Assembly (NCBI GenBank): GCA_045539595.1
Contig: JAZQFQ010000083.1
Location: 1 to 28,399, forward strand
DNA: 28,399 nt
Direction of reading: 5' to 3'
Source: SIG701 sp045539595
GTDB lineage: Bacteria > Bacillota > Clostridia > Oscillospirales > CAG-272
The notes under the pieces are model-generated. The model was not told where the DNA came from and searched no databases. It saw only the letters and a program-made list of their open reading frames with translations. Positions within the stretch are counted from its first letter, which is position 1; every line of letters begins with the position of its first letter. The translations under genes were made by a program, and so were the position numbers. Shown here in pieces: positions 15,405 through 23,482 of this stretch.

Positions 15405-16193
15405 TTACTTTATGCCAAATAGATTCTTTGCGTTTTGCGTGGTCAGCCGGACGGTTTCCTCTTCCCCCAGCCCGATGGCATCGGCCAGAGCACGGGCGGT
15501 GCAGGGAACATATCCGGAATAGTTGATCTTTCCCCGATGGGGCACCGGTGCCAGATAGGGGGCATCCGTCTCAATCAGCAGACGGTCATGGGGGACTACC
15601 GCCGCCGCTTCGCGGACCTTGGCAGCATTTTTGTAACTGATCGTCCCCGAGAAGGAAATGTACCATCCCATACGGGACAACTGCCGTGCCATTTCCGCAC
15701 TGCCGCTGAAGCTGTGAAATACACCGCGCACATGGGGATGGGCGCGTACCACATCAAACGCATCCCCGTGGGCATCCCGATCGTGCACGATGACGGGCAG
15801 GGATAATTCCTCCGCCATGGATAGCTGTGCATCAAACAGGCGCATCTGCCGCTCTTTTCCGTCGGGATCCCAGTGGTAATCCAGGCCGATTTCCCCGATG
15901 GCCACCGCCTTCGGATGGGATGCCAGGGAGCGAATCTCGTCCAGTACGGACGGGATATCTTCATCCGCGATATGCATGGCATCCTCCGGATGCAGACCTG
16001 CCGCGGCATACAGAAAGTCGTATTTCTCCGCCAAGGCCAGCGATTCCCGGCTGGTCTGCGGATTGGTACCAGCGTTCAGGATATACCGCACACCCAGATC
16101 GTATGCATCCCGGATGGCGGCATCCGCCCCGCCGGGGTATTCCTCCGCAAAGCGGGCATCGTTGTAGTGGGCGTGGGAGTCGAAATATTCCAT
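15405..16193 (-). CDS. tatD: TatD family metal-dependent hydrolase (DNase)
   Basis: This is a TIM-barrel metal hydrolase of the amidohydrolase superfamily. TatD proteins have 3'-5' exonuclease/DNase activity and are linked to DNA repair. The metal-binding residues are all present: H7 and H9 in 'FDSHAHYND', E101 in 'GEIGLDYHW', H137 in 'VIVHDRDA', H160 in 'FHSFSG' and D210 in 'LLIETDAPYLAP'. The length of 262 aa is typical. Its ATG shares one base with the metG stop (TGATG), matching the conserved metS-yabD pair of Bacillus. Confidence 0.95.
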   Translation of the reverse strand: MEYFDSHAHYNDARFAEEYPGGADAAIRDAYDLGVRYILNAGTNPQTSRESLALAEKYDFLYAAAGLHPEDAMHIADEDIPSVLDEIRSLASHPKAVAIGEIGLDYHWDPDGKERQMRLFDAQLSMAEELSLPVIVHDRDAHGDAFDVVRAHPHVRGVFHSFSGSAEMARQLSRMGWYISFSGTISYKNAAKVREAAAVVPHDRLLIETDAPYLAPVPHRGKINYSGYVPCTARALADAIGLGEEETVRLTTQNAKNLFGIK

Positions 16194-18145
16194 CAGCGGA
16201 TACGCTCACCCAGGGGCGTTTCGGGATCCAGGAAGACCACTCGGATCGTTTCCTCACCGGAGGCCAGGATCATGCCGTTGCTCTCAATGCCGCAGAGAAC
16301 CGCCGGCTTCAGATTGGTCACAAGGATCACCTTCTTGCCGATCAGCGCCTCCGGCTCATAGAACTTGGCAATGCCGGATACCACCTGCCGCTTTTCGTAA
16401 CCAAGATCAATCTGCAGCTTCAGCAGCTTCTTCGCCTTCGGCACCTTCTCGCAGGCCAGAATCTGTGCGGAACGCAGCTCCACATTCATGAAATCCTCAA
16501 TGCCGATGAGCGCCAGTCCCTCCGGCTTTTCGATGGCTTTCTCGGCCGCTTCGGCCGCCTTTGCCTGTGCTTCCATTTTGGCGTGGACCTCGTCCAGCAG
16601 CTTCTTTTCGTCAATGCGGGCGAACAGAACGGAGGCCTCACCCACCGATGCACCGGCAGTCATACCGCCGAATGCGGCAAGGGAAGCATAGTCGGTTTTA
16701 TCTGTGCCGATCTGTTTATAAATCGCCTCGCTGGTGGCAGGGATGATGGGCTCCAGAAGAACGGCCGCAAAGCGGATGCACTCCAGCAGATTATACATAA
16801 CCGTACCCAGACGCCCCTTGGCGGATTCATCCTTGGCCAAAGTCCAGGGCGTGGTTTCATCGATATATTTGTTGGTGCGGCGGAGCAGGGTTACCACATC
16901 GTCGATGGCGTCGGCGATGTGATAGGTGTCCATTTTCTCCCGGAAGGAGGTAACGGTGGACTGTGCTAGCGCCTTCAATTCCGCATCCGTGCCTTCTTCG
17001 GCCTCGGGGGCTGGAATTACGCCGTCAAAATACTTTTTCGTCATCGCCACGGTACGGCTGACCAGGTTGCCCAGGTTGTTGGCCAGATCCGTGTTGTAGC
17101 GGTTGATAATATTCTCGTAGGTGATGGATCCGTCGTTGGCGTAGGGCATTTCTGCCAGTGCATAATAACGCACGCCGTCCACGGAGAAATATTCCGCCAA
17201 CTCGTCCGCATAGATCACGTTGCCCCGGGATTTGCTCATCTTGTCCGTGCCGAAATTGAACCAGGGATGGCCGAAGATGGACTTGGGCAGAGGAATATCC
17301 AGAGCCATCAGGAAGATAGGCCAGTAGATGGAGTGGAAGCGCATGATATCCTTGCCGATGATGTGCACGTCAGCAGGCCAGTTCTTGGCAAAGAGCTCAG
17401 GCTGCTCGGTGTTGTCGGGATCGTATCCGAGAGCGGTGATGTAGTTGGACAGCGCATCCAGCCATACGTATACTACGTGATTGGGGTCGAAGTCTACGGG
17501 GATGCCCCACTTGAAGGAAGAACGGGATACGCACAGATCCTGCAGACCGGGCTTCAGGAAGTTGTTCACCATCTCCTTGCGGCGGGATTCGGGCTGAATG
17601 AACTCGGGGTGGGTGTCAATATGCTCCATCAGACGGTCCGCATACTTGCTCATACGGAAGAAGTAGGCTTCCTCCGTAGCCTTTTTCACCTCACGTCCGC
17701 AGTCGGGGCACTTGCCGTCCACCAACTGGGTGTCGGTGAAGAAGGACTCGCAGGGTGTGCAGTACCAGCCCTCGTAGTGGCCTTTGTAGATATCGCCCTG
17801 CTCGTACAGCTTCTTGAAAATATGGGCAACCGCACGCTCGTGATGATCGTCCGTGGTGCGGATAAAGTGGTCGTAGGTGGTGTTCATCAGATCCCAGATG
17901 CGGCGGATCTCGCCGGCAACGCGATCTACGTATTCCTTGGGCTGAATGCCTGCGTCTGCCGCCTTGTTCTCAATCTTTTGACCGTGCTCGTCGGTTCCGG
18001 TAAGGAAATGCACGTCGTAGCCGCACTGCCGCTTATAGCGGGCAATGGCATCGGTCATAATCACCTCGTAGGTGTTGCCGAAATGGGGCTTTGTGGATGC
18101 ATAAGCAATAGCCGTCGTGATATAAAACTTTTTCTTGTCTGCCAT
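16193..18145 (-). CDS. metG: Methionyl-tRNA synthetase with C-terminal tRNA-binding domain
   Basis: This class I synthetase charges tRNA-Met. The HIGH-equivalent is HFGN at 21-24 ('KPHFGNTYE'), and KMSKS is at 302-306. The connective-peptide zinc knuckle has C129, C132, C146 and C149. The anticodon-binding helical domain covers about 370-520. After an Ala/Glu-rich linker, residues about 545-650 form an EMAP/Trbp111-like OB-fold ('VELRSAQILACEKVPKA', 'VVSGIAKFY', 'LVTNLKP'). At 650 aa it is the usual Firmicute fused form. It lies 24 bp after nagA, so there is no room for a T-box leader, and it is probably read from the nagA promoter. Confidence 0.97.
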   Translation of the reverse strand: MADKKKFYITTAIAYASTKPHFGNTYEVIMTDAIARYKRQCGYDVHFLTGTDEHGQKIENKAADAGIQPKEYVDRVAGEIRRIWDLMNTTYDHFIRTTDDHHERAVAHIFKKLYEQGDIYKGHYEGWYCTPCESFFTDTQLVDGKCPDCGREVKKATEEAYFFRMSKYADRLMEHIDTHPEFIQPESRRKEMVNNFLKPGLQDLCVSRSSFKWGIPVDFDPNHVVYVWLDALSNYITALGYDPDNTEQPELFAKNWPADVHIIGKDIMRFHSIYWPIFLMALDIPLPKSIFGHPWFNFGTDKMSKSRGNVIYADELAEYFSVDGVRYYALAEMPYANDGSITYENIINRYNTDLANNLGNLVSRTVAMTKKYFDGVIPAPEAEEGTDAELKALAQSTVTSFREKMDTYHIADAIDDVVTLLRRTNKYIDETTPWTLAKDESAKGRLGTVMYNLLECIRFAAVLLEPIIPATSEAIYKQIGTDKTDYASLAAFGGMTAGASVGEASVLFARIDEKKLLDEVHAKMEAQAKAAEAAEKAIEKPEGLALIGIEDFMNVELRSAQILACEKVPKAKKLLKLQIDLGYEKRQVVSGIAKFYEPEALIGKKVILVTNLKPAVLCGIESNGMILASGEETIRVVFLDPETPLGERIR

Positions 18146-18169
18146 AGTTGTATCTTCCTCTCGTTGTTA

Positions 18170-19327
18170 TCAGTGATTCAGGATCGCTCCGCCGCATACG
18201 ACGGAGCGGATTTTTGGATCTGCCGGGTCATCCAGCAGGATCATATCGGCACGCTTGCCCGGGGTAATGGAACCAACCGTGCCGTACAAGCCCGTCATCC
18301 GGGCCGGATTTTCTGTAGCTAAGGGAATGGCGTCTTCCAAAGACGCGCCGGTGAAGCGCATGAAATTCACCATGCCGTCAAAGAGGGTGAGCGTGCTTCC
18401 GGCCAAAGCCCCCTCCACAGTCACCGCCCGGCCGTTTTTCACAATCACAGGCAGACCGGCAATGGAATACCGTCCGTCCCCGCATCCCGTGGCTTCCATG
18501 GAGTCGGTGATCAGCACGATTCTATCCGGGGATTTTGCGCGCCAAAGGAGCTTGGTCATGGCGGGATGGGAGTGCAGTCCGTCGCAGATGATCTCGGCAT
18601 AGGCGTCCTCGCACAGTAATGCTGCGCCCACACATCCGGGATCCCGGTGGTGCAGAGGACGCATACAGTTGAACGTATGGGTGAAGGATACTGCGCCGCG
18701 GGCGACGGCATCCATGGCTTCCTCAAAGGTGCAGTCTGTGTGGGCGATTCCCACCGTAGCACCCAGCCGTACCGCTTCGCGGATGAACTCCCCGCTGCCC
18801 GGCAATTCCGGCGCCAGAGAGATATGAACGGAGGAGGAAGCGGCCGCTTCCATCAGCGCCTGCAGTTCCGCCGCCGAGGGGGGAGCCAGCAAATCTGCCG
18901 CGTGGGCACCTCGCCGTGCTTCACTGAGATAGCGTCCTTCCAGATGGATGCCGGGCACATATGCACCGTCGTGCGTCTCCCGACCGAAGCCAGTGATTCT
19001 CCGCACAGCGGAAATCCAATCGGCAAAAAGGGCAGAGGCCAGGGTAGGGAGCACCGTGGTGGTGCCCGCTGCGGCGTAATCCAGAAGTACTGCTTCCATC
19101 TTGTCTCGCGGAACCGTGGTGAAATCGTATCCGGCGCGGCCGTGGGTATGCACATCAATCATGCCGGGAATCAGATATATGCCGCCGCAGTCGATCCGTT
19201 CCGCATCCGTGTCGGGGATGGACGGCGCAACCGATTCGATCCGTCCGTTTTGTACCGATACATCCCGCCGCAAAAATGTGTGCGTGTCCGCATCAAATAC
19301 ATGGGCACCGAAGAAAATTTGTTTCAT
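18170..19327 (-). CDS. nagA: N-acetylglucosamine-6-phosphate deacetylase
   Basis: NagA removes acetate from GlcNAc-6-phosphate, feeding amino-sugar and cell-wall recycling. It is an amidohydrolase barrel enzyme of 385 aa. 'DVHTHG' holds H60/H62. The zinc ligands expected of the family are E130 ('HLEG'), H196 ('AHTDC') and H217 ('THTFNCM'). Substrate H252 lies in 'DGLHSH' and catalytic D275 in 'ITDSMEATG'. 'HLEGRYLS' replaces the common HLEGPFL. No nagB or PTS gene is adjacent; it sits in the metG-tatD operon, where Bacillus carries abrB. GAGG lies seven bases before the ATG. Residues flanking the active site differ enough from E. coli that a related acetyl-amino-sugar phosphate cannot be excluded. 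Confidence 0.92.
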   Translation of the reverse strand: MKQIFFGAHVFDADTHTFLRRDVSVQNGRIESVAPSIPDTDAERIDCGGIYLIPGMIDVHTHGRAGYDFTTVPRDKMEAVLLDYAAAGTTTVLPTLASALFADWISAVRRITGFGRETHDGAYVPGIHLEGRYLSEARRGAHAADLLAPPSAAELQALMEAAASSSVHISLAPELPGSGEFIREAVRLGATVGIAHTDCTFEEAMDAVARGAVSFTHTFNCMRPLHHRDPGCVGAALLCEDAYAEIICDGLHSHPAMTKLLWRAKSPDRIVLITDSMEATGCGDGRYSIAGLPVIVKNGRAVTVEGALAGSTLTLFDGMVNFMRFTGASLEDAIPLATENPARMTGLYGTVGSITPGKRADMILLDDPADPKIRSVVCGGAILNH

Positions 19328-19374
19328 ACTGTATCCTCAATCGGTAGGGAGGAAATCTCCCGCTGTATTCCTAT

Positions 19375-19403
19375 AGTATAGCAGAAAAACGCCCCTATTA
19401 CAA
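19375..19403 (-). promoter_or_regulatory. Sigma-A promoter for nagA-metG-tatD
   Basis: Read leftward, TTGTAA (19403-19398) and TATACT (19380-19375) are spaced by 17 bases. The start of transcription would be near 19368, giving a leader of about 40 nt that contains a small GGGAG/CTCCC inverted repeat (19347-19361). The -35 lies in the loop of the rsmI terminator. Confidence 0.72.
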
Positions 19404-19412
19404 GGCGTTTTT
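19385..19412 (-). terminator. Rho-independent terminator after rsmI
   Basis: AAAAACGCC (19412-19404 read leftward) and GGCGTTTTT (19393-19385) form a perfect 9-bp stem around a ten-base loop, and the right arm supplies the T tract. It lies 27 bp past the rsmI stop. Confidence 0.85.
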
Positions 19413-19438
19413 GCTATTTTTCGGGAATTTGTGCGGAT

Positions 19439-20332
19439 TTATTGCTCATCTCCGTCGCTAAGAAGCAGTTTATAGAATGCCCCTTTGGACATCCCCCGTT
19501 CCTTGGCGGCGGATTTGATGGCATCCATCCGATCCATACCGCTTTCCATCAGCGCGCGTACATGCTCGGCGGGATCCTCGGGATATCCGCCCGCATCGGC
19601 AGGGGCATCCTTGGCGCCTTCAATCACCAGAACGTACTCCCCGCGGGGATCCGTTTCCGCATACAATTCCACCGCCTTGGCAATGGTGGTGCGCAGGATT
19701 TCCTCGTTCAGTTTGGTGATTTCGCGGCATAGGGAAATGCGGCGGTCGCCCCAGTATTTCAACAAATCACTCAGCGTCGCCCGCAGTTTGTGGGGCGCCT
19801 CATACAGAATCAGCGTCCGCTTTTCGGAAGCCAATTCTATCAGCCGCTCCCGGCGATCGTTCTTCACGGTGGTGATAAATCCTTCAAAGACAAACCGCCC
19901 CGTGGGCAAGCCGGATACGGACAGTGCCGTCACCGCCGCACAGGCACCGGGAATGGACGTGACAGGCACGCCCCGCTCGGCGCACAGTGCCACAATATCC
20001 TCACCCGGATCGCTGATGGCGGGTGTACCCGCATCGGTGACCAGCGCGCAGGATTCGCCGGCAAGAATCCGCTCCACGATGATCTCGCCACGCTCCCGCT
20101 TGTTGTGCTCGAAATAGCTGACCATCGGCTTGGATATATCAAAACGGGACAAAAGCAGACCCGAATTGCGGGTGTCCTCCGCGGCCACAAAATCCACCTC
20201 GGAGAGGACCTTGATGGCGCGGGGCGACAGATCGGACAGATTACCGATGGGTGTGGCCACCAGATACAGCATGCCGCCGACAACCCGGTTTTTATCCTCC
20301 GTGGACATGTTTTTCTTCTTGGGATGGCTCAT
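19439..20332 (-). CDS. rsmI: 16S rRNA (cytidine(1402)-2'-O)-methyltransferase
   Basis: RsmI methylates the ribose of C1402 in the decoding centre of 16S rRNA using S-adenosylmethionine. The tetrapyrrole-methylase-like fold is clear: 'LYLVATPIGNLSDLSPRA' (residues 22-39), 'AAEDTRNSG', 'DAGTPAISDPG' (100-110), 'VTSIPGACAAVTALSVSGL' and 'LILYEAPHKL'. The C-terminal helical domain ends with 'SKGAFYKLLL'. At 297 aa it is slightly long because of about 20 basic N-terminal residues. That start is nevertheless supported by AAAGGAG seven bases upstream and a four-base overlap with the preceding gene. It pairs with the methyltransferase upstream, as yabB...yabC in Bacillus. Confidence 0.96.
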   Translation of the reverse strand: MSHPKKKNMSTEDKNRVVGGMLYLVATPIGNLSDLSPRAIKVLSEVDFVAAEDTRNSGLLLSRFDISKPMVSYFEHNKRERGEIIVERILAGESCALVTDAGTPAISDPGEDIVALCAERGVPVTSIPGACAAVTALSVSGLPTGRFVFEGFITTVKNDRRERLIELASEKRTLILYEAPHKLRATLSDLLKYWGDRRISLCREITKLNEEILRTTIAKAVELYAETDPRGEYVLVIEGAKDAPADAGGYPEDPAEHVRALMESGMDRMDAIKSAAKERGMSKGAFYKLLLSDGDEQ

Positions 20333-21129
20333 GGTTTGGCTCCTTTGGGTGGGGTAAATAGAAATTCCATACTGAATTCGTCATAGATCCGCTGGAAAGC
20401 GGGGGTGTATACGCGGCTGTCGTGGCTTTCGTACACAAACAGCGGCGGCGGTTGAAGCAGACCGGGGGAGGCATCCTTTTTGGATTCCACCAGAATCAAA
20501 GACGGACGGCTTTCCGTGTCGGGGTATACCGTGGTCATCCGCTTAGGCTCCAGGCGATTTTCCCGCAGGGCGGAGATCAACTCCGGCATCCGATCCGGCC
20601 GGTACACGGTGTAAAAGAGACCGCCGGTGGCCAGAATCCGGGCGGCGGCCGCGCAGAAATCCGCGGCTGTGCCGTTCAATTCCCGCCGCGCCATGTCGCT
20701 CTGTACGGTCGCGGATGCAAATCCCGATCCGGCGGGCATATAAGGTGGGTTGGAGATCACGGCGGATACGGTGCCGCCGACATCGGATTGGGTGAGGGTG
20801 CGGATATCCTTTTCGAGGACGGTGATCCGATCATCCAGATGATTCAGACAGGCGTTGCGGCGGATCAGATCACAGAATTCGCTCTGGATCTCTAACGCAA
20901 ATCCGTGACGGTATTTGTTTCTTGCCAGACACAAAAACGCGGCCACTCCCGTTCCGCTGCCCAGATCTGCAAAGGAGGCCTGGGGGATTGGACGGGCAAA
21001 GGCGGCCAGCAGATACGCATCCGTGGTAAAGGTCAGTCCGCCCTTCTTTTGCAGCAGGGAGAGATTTTCATTGATCACATCCAGACGTTCGTCCTTGCCG
21101 GGCGTGAGCGGCATTTGAGAAATCGACAT
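20329..21129 (-). CDS. tRNA1(Val) (adenine(37)-N6)-methyltransferase family (TrmN6/YabB-like)
   Basis: This is a 266-aa class I SAM methyltransferase. Motif I is DLGSGTG at 55-61, and the N6-adenine-type catalytic motif is NPPY at 127-130. The opening 'GKDERLDVINENLSLLQKKGGLTFTTDAYLLAAFA' is characteristic of the TrmN6/YabB family, which modifies A37 of tRNA-Val in E. coli; activity in Firmicutes is less well tested. I start at 21129 (MSISQMPL); the in-frame upstream extension runs across the ferredoxin terminator and is not coding. The ribosome site (GGATGGTG) is weak. Confidence 0.9.
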   Translation of the reverse strand: MSISQMPLTPGKDERLDVINENLSLLQKKGGLTFTTDAYLLAAFARPIPQASFADLGSGTGVAAFLCLARNKYRHGFALEIQSEFCDLIRRNACLNHLDDRITVLEKDIRTLTQSDVGGTVSAVISNPPYMPAGSGFASATVQSDMARRELNGTAADFCAAAARILATGGLFYTVYRPDRMPELISALRENRLEPKRMTTVYPDTESRPSLILVESKKDASPGLLQPPPLFVYESHDSRVYTPAFQRIYDEFSMEFLFTPPKGAKP

Positions 21130-21153
21130 AGAGCACCATCCAAAAAAGATAAC

Positions 21154-21181
21154 AAAAAACGCGCACAAGGCGCGGTTTTTT
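21154..21181 (-). terminator. Rho-independent terminator after the ferredoxin gene
   Basis: Read leftward, AAAAAACCGCGC and GCGCGTTTTTT pair with one bulged C and a five-base loop, ending in six T residues. A second perfect hairpin (GCGGCA-TG-TGCCGC, 21188-21201) lies between it and the ferredoxin stop. No promoter is visible between this terminator and the downstream methyltransferase, so read-through probably expresses the latter. Confidence 0.85.
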
Positions 21182-21215
21182 GTGTTTGCGGCATGTGCCG
21201 CGGAACTATTGAAAA

Positions 21216-21389
21216 TTATTCGGCAACGGGTGCGCCAACAGGGCAAACACCTGCGCAAGCGCCGCACTCGAGACACTGCTCGGCGTCGATTACGTACTTG
21301 CCGTCTTTTTCTGTGATGCACTCAACGGGGCATTCGGGAGCGCAAGCGCCGCAGCCGAGGCATTCGTCAGCAACAATTTTGTAAGCCAT
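21216..21389 (-). CDS. 2[4Fe-4S] ferredoxin (57 aa)
   Basis: This short clostridial-type ferredoxin is an electron carrier in the cytoplasm. It starts MAYKIVADECLGCGACAPEC. Two CxxCxxCxxxCP clusters are complete: C10, C13, C16, C20-P21 and C39, C42, C45, C49-P50. GGAGGT lies seven bases before the ATG. Codon choice is markedly biased (GCT, GGC, TGC), and the gene has its own promoter and a strong terminator, all consistent with high expression as a single-gene unit. Its position between ricT and the TrmN6-like gene is where Bacillus has yabA. Confidence 0.97.
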   Translation of the reverse strand: MAYKIVADECLGCGACAPECPVECITEKDGKYVIDAEQCLECGACAGVCPVGAPVAE

Positions 21390-21419
21390 GATATGTACCT
21401 CCGATATAAGATTGATATT

Positions 21420-21447
21420 ATTGTATCACAAATTTACAAAAAAGCAA
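21420..21447 (-). promoter_or_regulatory. Sigma-A promoter for the ferredoxin gene
   Basis: Read leftward, TTGCTT (21447-21442) and TACAAT (21425-21420) are spaced by 16 bases in an AT-rich region, about 30 bp before the ATG. A TTGTGA immediately precedes the -10. Confidence 0.7.
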
Positions 21448-21494
21448 TCGGTTTTGCGAAAAATGTTTGGGAATCTTTCAGGAAAGTTCGCCGG

Positions 21495-22382
21495 TTATTT
21501 TTTCTCCTGTGATTTTTTCTCAGGCATTTTCAGTACGGTTACCTCATCCCGGTGAATCTGGCGGAAGGTGACATTGCCCTGCTTGTCGGTAAGGGATACC
21601 TTCAGCATACCCGTCAGAGGAGTGATTTCGGTTACGATTCCCGCACCGTCCGGGGTCTTGACGCGGCTGCCTACGGGGGGAGTCAGACGCAATTCTTCCT
21701 CATAGGTCTGGTATTCGTAGTTCAGACAGCACATCAGACGGCCGCAGGTGCCGGAGATCTTGGCGGAATTCAGAGAAAGATTCTGCTCCTTGGCCATCTT
21801 GATGGATACCTGCGCGAAATCCGACAGGAAGGTGGAGCAGCAGAAGGGACGGCCGCATACACCGATGCCGCCCATCATCTTCGCCTCGTCTCGGATACCG
21901 ATCTGGCGCAATTCAATGCGGGTACGGAATACGGATGCCAGATCCTTCACCAACTCACGGAAGTCCACGCGGCCCTCCGCGGAGAAGTAAAAGAGCAGCT
22001 TGTTGTTATCAAACGTGTACTCTGCGTCGATCAGCTTCATCTCCAGCTTGTGATCGCGGATCTTCTGCAGGCAGATATCGAAGGCGTTCTTTTCCAGAGC
22101 GATGTTGGCCTCGTGCCGCTCAAAGTCGTTCTGATTGGCAATGCGGAGTACGGGGCGCAGGGGCGGAACGATCTCCGATGTGGGAACCTGTTTATTTCCG
22201 ATCATGACCTCACCGAACTCCAGACCGCGGGCGGTCTCCACGACTACATGATCGCCCTCCTTGGCGGTGATCCCCTGGGGGGAGAAATAATATACTTTGC
22301 CCGTGTCGCGGAAGCGCACACCGATGATCTCGGTCTTTTCGGGCGCACCGAAATTCTGGTGCATTCTGTTATCCTGAGACAT
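21495..22382 (-). CDS. ricT: RicT/YaaT (PSP1 domain) regulatory iron-sulfur protein
   Basis: RicT (YaaT, PSP1 C-terminal domain) in Bacillus forms the RicA-RicF-RicT complex, which carries iron-sulfur clusters and stimulates RNase Y processing; it also influences Spo0A phosphorylation. The 295-aa protein shows 'GVRFRDTGKVYYFSP' at the N-terminus, 'VVVETARGLEFGEV' and the cysteine set C176, C181, C182 ('CGRPFCC') and C213, C218, C219 ('CGRLMCCLNYEYQTYEEE'). The C-terminal tail after about 250 is charged and lysine-rich. holB lies directly upstream, the same order as Bacillus. RicA and RicF partners are not in this window. Confidence 0.95.
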   Translation of the reverse strand: MSQDNRMHQNFGAPEKTEIIGVRFRDTGKVYYFSPQGITAKEGDHVVVETARGLEFGEVMIGNKQVPTSEIVPPLRPVLRIANQNDFERHEANIALEKNAFDICLQKIRDHKLEMKLIDAEYTFDNNKLLFYFSAEGRVDFRELVKDLASVFRTRIELRQIGIRDEAKMMGGIGVCGRPFCCSTFLSDFAQVSIKMAKEQNLSLNSAKISGTCGRLMCCLNYEYQTYEEELRLTPPVGSRVKTPDGAGIVTEITPLTGMLKVSLTDKQGNVTFRQIHRDEVTVLKMPEKKSQEKK

Positions 22383-22390
22383 ATTGATTC

Positions 22391-22406
22391 CGGCAGGGAA
22401 CTGCCG
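22391..22406 (-). other. Intercistronic hairpin between holB and ricT
   Basis: CGGCAG-TTCC-CTGCCG is a perfect 6-bp stem with a four-base loop, nine bases before the ricT ATG. It has no T tract, so a role in translation or RNA processing is more likely than termination. Confidence 0.5.
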
Positions 22407-22417
22407 TTTCCTTTCCG

Positions 22418-23452
22418 TTAGTGTTTTTTCATAAGCAACGACGTGCAGGTGGTATAGACGGATGCGTTGGATTGTATATCGCTGCGGGCAAGAAGAACCT
22501 CTTCCTGCGCCGAGCAGATGCGTGCAATGCTCACCTTGTCACTGATGTGCCGGCAGGCATCCTTGGACAGATAGAACATCATGGGAACTGCGGCGTTTTT
22601 CTTGACGGCGGCCAGATCCCGCAATGCCAGCAGAACCATGTCCAGAAGGGAGAGAACCTCCTCCCGATCCTTGGGCAGATTCCGCAGCAGTTCTGCCGCG
22701 CCCGGATAATCCGGGAAGAACAGCAGAGTAACGAGACGGTCGGCATCGTCCCGCATGGACAGATAGTCCGCACTTTCTTCACTGGTGCGGTCCAGAATCT
22801 GCCGGGCGCGGCCGATGGCTCCGCCGGCGGCGGTGATGGCCTGTGCGAAGAAATCCGGTTCCCGTTGTGCCAGCGCGGAAAAGCGGGATTCCTGTTTCAG
22901 ATGCTCGGCCAGCGCATCCGCTCCGAACCACTGCATCCGAAGAACCGGCGCCCGGCTGCGGATCGTTTCCAGCAGTGCCGCGGCGTTCTCCGTCAGCAGA
23001 AGAAAGACTACATAAGGCGGCGGGGATTCCAGGGACAAAAGCAGGGCATTCTGTGCCTGCACCGTCATCGTGTCCGCGTCCTCAATGATATAAACCTTTT
23101 TTTCGTTTTCGTTGGGAGCGATGTACAAATCCTCCCGCAGCTTTCGTATGGCATCCACACCCAAGGTGGCCCGATCCGCCTCCCGGCGGATGAAGAAAAC
23201 ATCCGGGGAGATGCCGCCGGCGATTTTCCGGCAGGCGAGACAGGTGCCGCAGGGCAGGGGCTTCGCTTTATCCTTAGCGGATGCACAGGCCAAAGCGGAG
23301 GCGATGCTCCGGGCGGCGGTGTGCTTGCCCGATCCCGCAGGACCTTCCAGAATATATGCATGTCCCATATTGCCGCGGCCGATGTCCGTACCCATGATTT
23401 TTTTCAGATGGTTGTTCCCGATCAGTTGGGGAAAAACAATGCGATCGTCCAT
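22418..23452 (-). CDS. holB: DNA polymerase III subunit delta' (clamp loader)
   Basis: HolB is the delta' wrench subunit of the clamp loader that places the sliding clamp on DNA. The AAA+ fold shows 'GHAYILEGPAGSGKHTAARSIA' with a P-loop at 37-44 whose usual Thr is His44. A zinc module is formed by C56, C68, C71 and C74 ('CGTCLAC'). Walker B-like 'VYIIEDADTM' is at 120-129, and 'NALLLSLESPPPYVVFLL' follows. The arginine-finger SRC motif reads SRA (166-168). At 344 aa it is normal. The ATG at 23452 is preferred, with GGAGG five bases upstream, over a GTG two codons earlier. Confidence 0.95.
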   Translation of the reverse strand: MDDRIVFPQLIGNNHLKKIMGTDIGRGNMGHAYILEGPAGSGKHTAARSIASALACASAKDKAKPLPCGTCLACRKIAGGISPDVFFIRREADRATLGVDAIRKLREDLYIAPNENEKKVYIIEDADTMTVQAQNALLLSLESPPPYVVFLLLTENAAALLETIRSRAPVLRMQWFGADALAEHLKQESRFSALAQREPDFFAQAITAAGGAIGRARQILDRTSEESADYLSMRDDADRLVTLLFFPDYPGAAELLRNLPKDREEVLSLLDMVLLALRDLAAVKKNAAVPMMFYLSKDACRHISDKVSIARICSAQEEVLLARSDIQSNASVYTTCTSLLMKKH

Positions 23453-23482
23453 GGGCACCTCCGTTTTCTGTCATACTCTTAT

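Noticed and set aside
21130..21321. N-terminal extension of the TrmN6-like protein (64 codons)
   Set aside because: It runs through the ferredoxin coding sequence and its terminator and is Arg-rich without family similarity.
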